Source: Candidatus Methanophagales archaeon
Lineage (GTDB): Archaea; Halobacteriota; Syntropharchaeia; Alkanophagales; Methanospirareceae
Length of the DNA: 8,479 bases
Assembly (NCBI GenBank): GCA_030617585.1
Contig: JAUWVD010000041.1
Coordinates: forward strand, 1-8,479
Reading direction: 5' to 3'
Position numbers and translations under genes: made by a program. Positions 6,031-8,479 of this stretch are shown piece after piece (within the stretch, counting starts at the first letter, position 1; each line of letters starts with the position of its first letter). The notes under the pieces are model-generated. The model ran no database searches. It saw only the letters and a list, made by a program, of their open reading frames with translations, and was not told where the DNA came from.

Positions 6031-6203
6031 TTGGTGGTCTCCTTTACTACTTCCTCATGAGAAATGAGACGGTCTTCACGGACGTCTTCCTCTGCCGCCT
6101 CGAGTTTTTCTCTAAGGTAAAGACGATACATCAATTCATCAACATCAATTCTCTCTGGAAGGCCTTCAATCATATCGATAACCTGTTGTTTTGCTATAAT
6201 CAT
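6018..6203 (-). CDS. Antitoxin of the RelE/ParE module
   Basis: This 61-residue acidic protein lies directly upstream of the toxin and overlaps it by 13 bases. Residues 1-30 (QQVIDMIEGLPERIDVDELM) and a middle LREKLEAAEEDVREDRLISH segment followed by a short basic end match a widespread small archaeal/bacterial antitoxin type found next to RelE/ParE toxins. These bind and neutralise the toxin and usually repress their own operon. I see no clear DNA-binding fold by eye. The start ATG at 6203 has only a weak upstream match (AGGGCGGT, about 7-14 bases before). A TATA box at 6248-6255 fits an operon of just these two genes. Confidence 0.85.
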   Translation of the reverse strand: MIIAKQQVIDMIEGLPERIDVDELMYRLYLREKLEAAEEDVREDRLISHEEVVKETTKWFK

Positions 6204-6247
6204 TGCGATACCGCCCTTATCTTATACATTCTTTATTACGCTACCTG

Positions 6248-6255
6248 TATATAAA
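6248..6255 (-). promoter_or_regulatory. TATA box of the toxin-antitoxin operon
   Basis: The minus strand reads TTTATATA, about 45 bases before the antitoxin start, which predicts a leader of about 20 bases. Confidence 0.5.
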
Positions 6256-6281
6256 TACCTATTACTTGCTCGACTATAAAT

Positions 6282-6408
6282 GAAAAATCTTAAATCATAA
6301 GCACCAAATATAAAAAGCATAATATCCAAAACAGACTTTTTACATGGTTTGTTTTGAATTTAGTTATTTGAATTTGTTTGTAATTTGATGCTTGAGATTT
6401 GGAATTTC
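6282..6408. repeat. AT-rich foldback (imperfect inverted repeat)
   Basis: The left arm (6282-6334) and right arm (6347-6408) are imperfect reverse complements over more than 50 bases. The best pieces are AAGCACCAAAT (6299-6309) against ATTTGATGCTT (6383-6393, one mismatch), AAATC (6292-6296) against GATTT (6396-6400) and AAAACA (6328-6333) against TGTTTT (6350-6355). The turn is near 6340. No transposase lies inside. It resembles a MITE-like or intergenic palindromic repeat. A partial arm occurs at 4235-4264. Confidence 0.6.
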
Positions 6409-6448
6409 TCCACCATTTATTGAGCAAATACGACAAAAGAAAAATATC

Positions 6449-6538
6449 ATGAACAAACATATCGAAAGCATAAATAGCTTTGTCACGAAGATGAGGGAGA
6501 AGATGGACATCCTAGAAGCCATTTGTCTTTCATACTAA
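6449..6538 (+). pseudogene. Short remnant, perhaps nucleotidyltransferase start
   Basis: A 29-codon frame reads FVTKMREKMDILEAICLSY before TAA. The stretch loosely resembles the N-terminus of minimal nucleotidyltransferases (MNT) just before the GSxARG motif, for example a form like KLKEKFxILKAILFGSYA. The GS motif and all catalytic residues are missing. The match is weak and the frame may be chance. Confidence 0.2.
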
Positions 6539-6890
6539 GTAAGCATCATGAAGGAAATTGCTGAGTAGTTTGCACGATTGATTCTTTCTGCTGGGTAATT
6601 TGTTTAAATACCAGTAGCTCTTCTCTTTCACTGCAATTGCTCTCAATCTCTTTTCGCAATTGTGACATCGGATTCGTGATGTACCCTATTATTAAATCCC
6701 AATGTCATAGCCCCGACTTCATGTTGTTCAAGGAATTATAACCCGTTTTCTCGCGTTTTGAAGCGGCATAAACGCACAAATAGCAAAAAATTGACCATAC
6801 AGGAAGCCGAATATTTGCAGCCATCGTATGCCCTCAATCCTTCGATTCCCTCGAGATTGCAAATAAAAAATAATTAGAGATAGCACATAT

Positions 6891-6912
6891 AATCTGAGGG
6901 GAAGTTCAGATT
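6891..6912. promoter_or_regulatory. Inverted repeat upstream of the DUF2238-like gene
   Basis: AATCTGA (6891-6897) and TCAGATT (6906-6912) are perfect complements around an 8-base spacer, 26 bases upstream of the TATA box at 6938. The location suits a regulator site. Confidence 0.35.
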
Positions 6913-6937
6913 CTGGGAAAAAGTCAACTATAAAGGT

Positions 6938-6946
6938 TATAAAAAG
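6938..6946 (+). promoter_or_regulatory. TATA box of the DUF2238-like gene
   Basis: TTATAAAAA lies about 43-51 bases before the ATG at 6989. It predicts a leader of roughly 20 bases, which has no ribosome binding site. Confidence 0.45.
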
Positions 6947-6988
6947 TAAACAATAATATTATATTAAAGAGCTAACAACTAAATTAAT

Positions 6989-7615
6989 ATGACAGAATCA
7001 CGATGGACTTTTGTAGCTCATGTATTGAGAATAGCAATAGTTTTTTTCTTGGTCGTAGCAATATCGAATCACGATTTGCAATGGACACTCGAATGTATTT
7101 CGGGTATTATAATATGTTCGGTGCCGATTTTACTCAAACGTGTTTGGAACTTTAAACTGCCGGTGATTATTGACTTCTTGATCGTATTTGCATTGTTTTT
7201 GCATGTCGGCCTGGGCGGTGTATTTGACGTCTATTATGCCTTTCCCGATTTTGACATAATCACTCATTTTGTATCTGCGGTTCTTATCGCGTTCTTGGCA
7301 TTAATCGCTATTTATCTTTTAGATAAATACTGGGATGGACTCTATATGAATATATATGCAATAGCGTTTGCCGTTGTAGTTATTACTATGGCGTCCGGAG
7401 TTGTGTGGGAATTAGGGGAATGGACATCAGATGCTCTTTTCGGGCTGGGGGCACAATGGAGTCTTGATGACACAATGACTGATTTACTTGTTAATACCAT
7501 AGGTGGAATATTTATAGCTCTCGCAGGTATAAATCTGATAAAAACGGGTAGACTAGAAGAGATGACAAAGGATATGGGAAAAACAGTTGACATACTGATG
7601 AATCATAAGGAGTGA
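6989..7615 (+). CDS. DUF2238/YjdF-like membrane protein
   Basis: This 208-residue protein has five or six membrane helices (about 10-26, 33-50, 58-76, 92-110, 121-139 and 168-184). Conserved-looking polar residues lie between or within them: FPDFDIITHF at 85-94, VVWELGEW at 138-145 and LDDTMTDLLVNTIGG at 159-173. The H...WE..EW...D.DTM.D pattern is that of DUF2238 (YjdF-like) proteins, whose function is unknown. The aspartates and glutamates suggest metal or ion binding, which is inference. The start ATG has no ribosome binding site and follows a short predicted leader. The C-terminus (185-208) is hydrophilic. The gene ends in TGA, directly followed by a G-rich tandem repeat. It stands alone and its length appears normal. 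Confidence 0.75.
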   Translation: MTESRWTFVAHVLRIAIVFFLVVAISNHDLQWTLECISGIIICSVPILLKRVWNFKLPVIIDFLIVFALFLHVGLGGVFDVYYAFPDFDIITHFVSAVLIAFLALIAIYLLDKYWDGLYMNIYAIAFAVVVITMASGVVWELGEWTSDALFGLGAQWSLDDTMTDLLVNTIGGIFIALAGINLIKTGRLEEMTKDMGKTVDILMNHKE

Positions 7616-7618
7616 TCT

Positions 7619-7651
7619 GGGAGATGGGAGACGGGAGATGGGAGATAGGGG
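7619..7651 (+). repeat. Four 7-bp GGGAGAY repeats, quadruplex-type
   Basis: GGGAGAT, GGGAGAC, GGGAGAT and GGGAGAT (7619-7646) follow each other without a gap and are followed by A-GGGG. Five runs of three or more G with four- or five-base loops fit the standard G-quadruplex pattern on the + strand, so the mRNA of the gene that ends at 7615 would carry it in its 3' end. Confidence 0.75.
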
Positions 7652-7753
7652 TACGATTTATGGCTAGATTCCATTTGACTAGCTGATTACCAAGTCATTA
7701 TATTATACGTCTGAAAATAGAAACTTTATATTATTGGTTAAAAACAGAAAAGC

Positions 7754-7774
7754 TTTTATACTGATTAATATAAA
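7754..7774 (+). promoter_or_regulatory. TATA region of hdeD copy 2
   Basis: Two TATA-like boxes, TTTTATA (7754-7760) and AATATAAA (7767-7774), lie 38-58 bases before the start at 7812. They form the two halves of an imperfect inverted repeat (GCTTTTATA, then TATAAAGC, 7752-7776). Which one is used cannot be told. Confidence 0.4.
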
Positions 7775-7811
7775 GCATTTTGTATCATAGTTAGTTGGGC
7801 TAAAAGAGAAG

Positions 7812-8465
7812 ATGGGAAAGGGGAAGCATAAAGAAAATAGTAATAGTAAAGAAACCGAACTAGGCAATGCGGTCATGGGCGAGAAGGTAGATCGGTTTGT
7901 TTTATCTCAGGAGTGCTGGGCAATAACACTGGAAGGCATTCTCGCCTTGCTCTTTGGTACTTTCGTTTTAATCATGCCTGGGATCACGATAGGGTGGTTA
8001 CTCATCTTTTTCTGCGTATTCGTATTTGTGTGGGGCATATTAGAAGTGGTTGCCTCGTTTCATGCGGATGAAGGGCGTCGCGGAATACTAATCGTTAAGG
8101 GCGTGAGCAGTATCGCAATTGCGCTCCTCGCCATCCTTTGGCCGGAAATCAGTCTTGTTGTACTGCTTTATTTGATCATGGCTTGGCTACTGATTAGAGG
8201 TATCTATAAGCTCGTATCCGCCTTCCGGCTACCGGCGGGCGATAGTAGTAAATGGTTAGTCTATGTGGACGGATTTTTATCGCTAATCTTTGGCGTGCTG
8301 GGTATCGTTCTCCCAGGAATAAAAGGACTGGAGTTCATATGCCTTCTAATTGGGATTTACATGATCCTATTAGGGTTTACGCTTTTGGCTCTCGCCATCA
8401 TGGTGCGGCTGGACAAGCAGGCGAAAGCACGCAGACGCAAACCAGGTAAGCACAAAACACGATAA
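7812..8465 (+). CDS. HdeD/DUF308 family membrane protein, copy 2
   Basis: This 217-residue protein has the same DUF308/HdeD layout as the one at 4347-4910: three helical pairs with QECWAI (33-38), ADEGRR (85-90), WP (110-111), RLPAGDSSK (139-147) and VDGFLSLIFG (152-161). These align with copy 1 at an almost constant offset of 19-20 residues. It differs by a longer, hydrophilic N-terminus (1-25, lysine and asparagine rich) and a strongly basic tail (201-217, KARRRKPGKHKTR). Family members are linked to acid or envelope stress, but the reaction is unknown. ATG 7812 follows only a weak purine run. ATG at residue 22 is an alternative that would remove most of the extra N-terminus and bring the length close to that of copy 1. 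The gene ends 14 bases before the window edge. Confidence 0.92.
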   Translation: MGKGKHKENSNSKETELGNAVMGEKVDRFVLSQECWAITLEGILALLFGTFVLIMPGITIGWLLIFFCVFVFVWGILEVVASFHADEGRRGILIVKGVSSIAIALLAILWPEISLVVLLYLIMAWLLIRGIYKLVSAFRLPAGDSSKWLVYVDGFLSLIFGVLGIVLPGIKGLEFICLLIGIYMILLGFTLLALAIMVRLDKQAKARRRKPGKHKTR

Positions 8466-8479
8466 CTAATTGCCCACTA

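Larger units (their letters stand above)
6204..6988. other. Gene-poor spacer between toxin-antitoxin and DUF2238-like gene
   Basis: Besides the promoter of the toxin-antitoxin operon, this 785-base stretch holds the foldback element (6282-6408), a 29-codon frame (6449-6538), a weak inverted repeat (GCGTTT 6753-6758 with AAACGC 6770-6775), the inverted repeat at 6891-6912 and the promoter of the next gene. A 40-codon minus-strand frame (6546-6668, from an ATG at 6668) has no recognisable match. The rest looks non-coding. Confidence 0.6.

Noticed and set aside
6546..6668. 40-codon charged minus-strand frame starting MSQLRKEIESNCSEREELL
   Set aside because: It has no ribosome binding site, no recognised family and no supporting context. 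Such frames are common by chance at this length.
1..8479. CRISPR array, insertion sequence with transposase, or rRNA
   Set aside because: No regularly spaced repeats, no transposase domain and no rRNA-like sequence are visible in the window.

Overview
The window looks archaeal. Most genes sit behind a TATA-like box about 25-60 bases upstream of the start. Some genes have GGAGG-type ribosome binding sites and others have none. Oligo-T tracts follow several genes. The gene content (a two-helix potassium channel, MarC, DUF308/HdeD proteins, a RGCGRGC-type radical SAM protein and a RelE/ParE module) fits a methanogen or ANME-like euryarchaeon, but no single gene proves the lineage. Coding density is low, several genes are broken, and the spacers are AT-rich with many inverted repeats, as expected of a slowly decaying accessory region.

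Layout, left to right: an AT-rich leader (1-373); a minimal K+ channel (374-706, +); marC behind a GC-rich structured leader (867-1523, +); the remnant of a B12-binding-type radical SAM protein (1742-2041, -) divergent from a cardiolipin synthase (2220-3494, +), whose reading frame continues past one in-frame TGA to 3689; a frameshifted gene resembling DUF5615/PIN-like toxins (3724-4123, +); a spacer with a two-tier hairpin and T-tract terminators; hdeD copy 1 (4347-4910, -); an 830-base gene-poor spacer with hairpins; a RelE/ParE toxin-antitoxin pair (5743-6203, -); a 785-base spacer holding a 127-base AT-rich foldback element; a DUF2238/YjdF-like membrane protein (6989-7615, +); a G-rich 7-bp tandem repeat; and hdeD copy 2 (7812-8465, +).

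Six of the better genes act in or on the membrane: ion channel, MarC, cardiolipin synthase, two HdeD paralogues and the DUF2238-like protein. Most have their own promoter, so they look like a loose membrane/stress neighbourhood and not one operon. I do not see a clear new multi-gene system. The strongest points for a second look are the isolated TGA in cardiolipin synthase, the structured marC leader, the foldback element with a second partial copy, and the G-quadruplex-type repeat.
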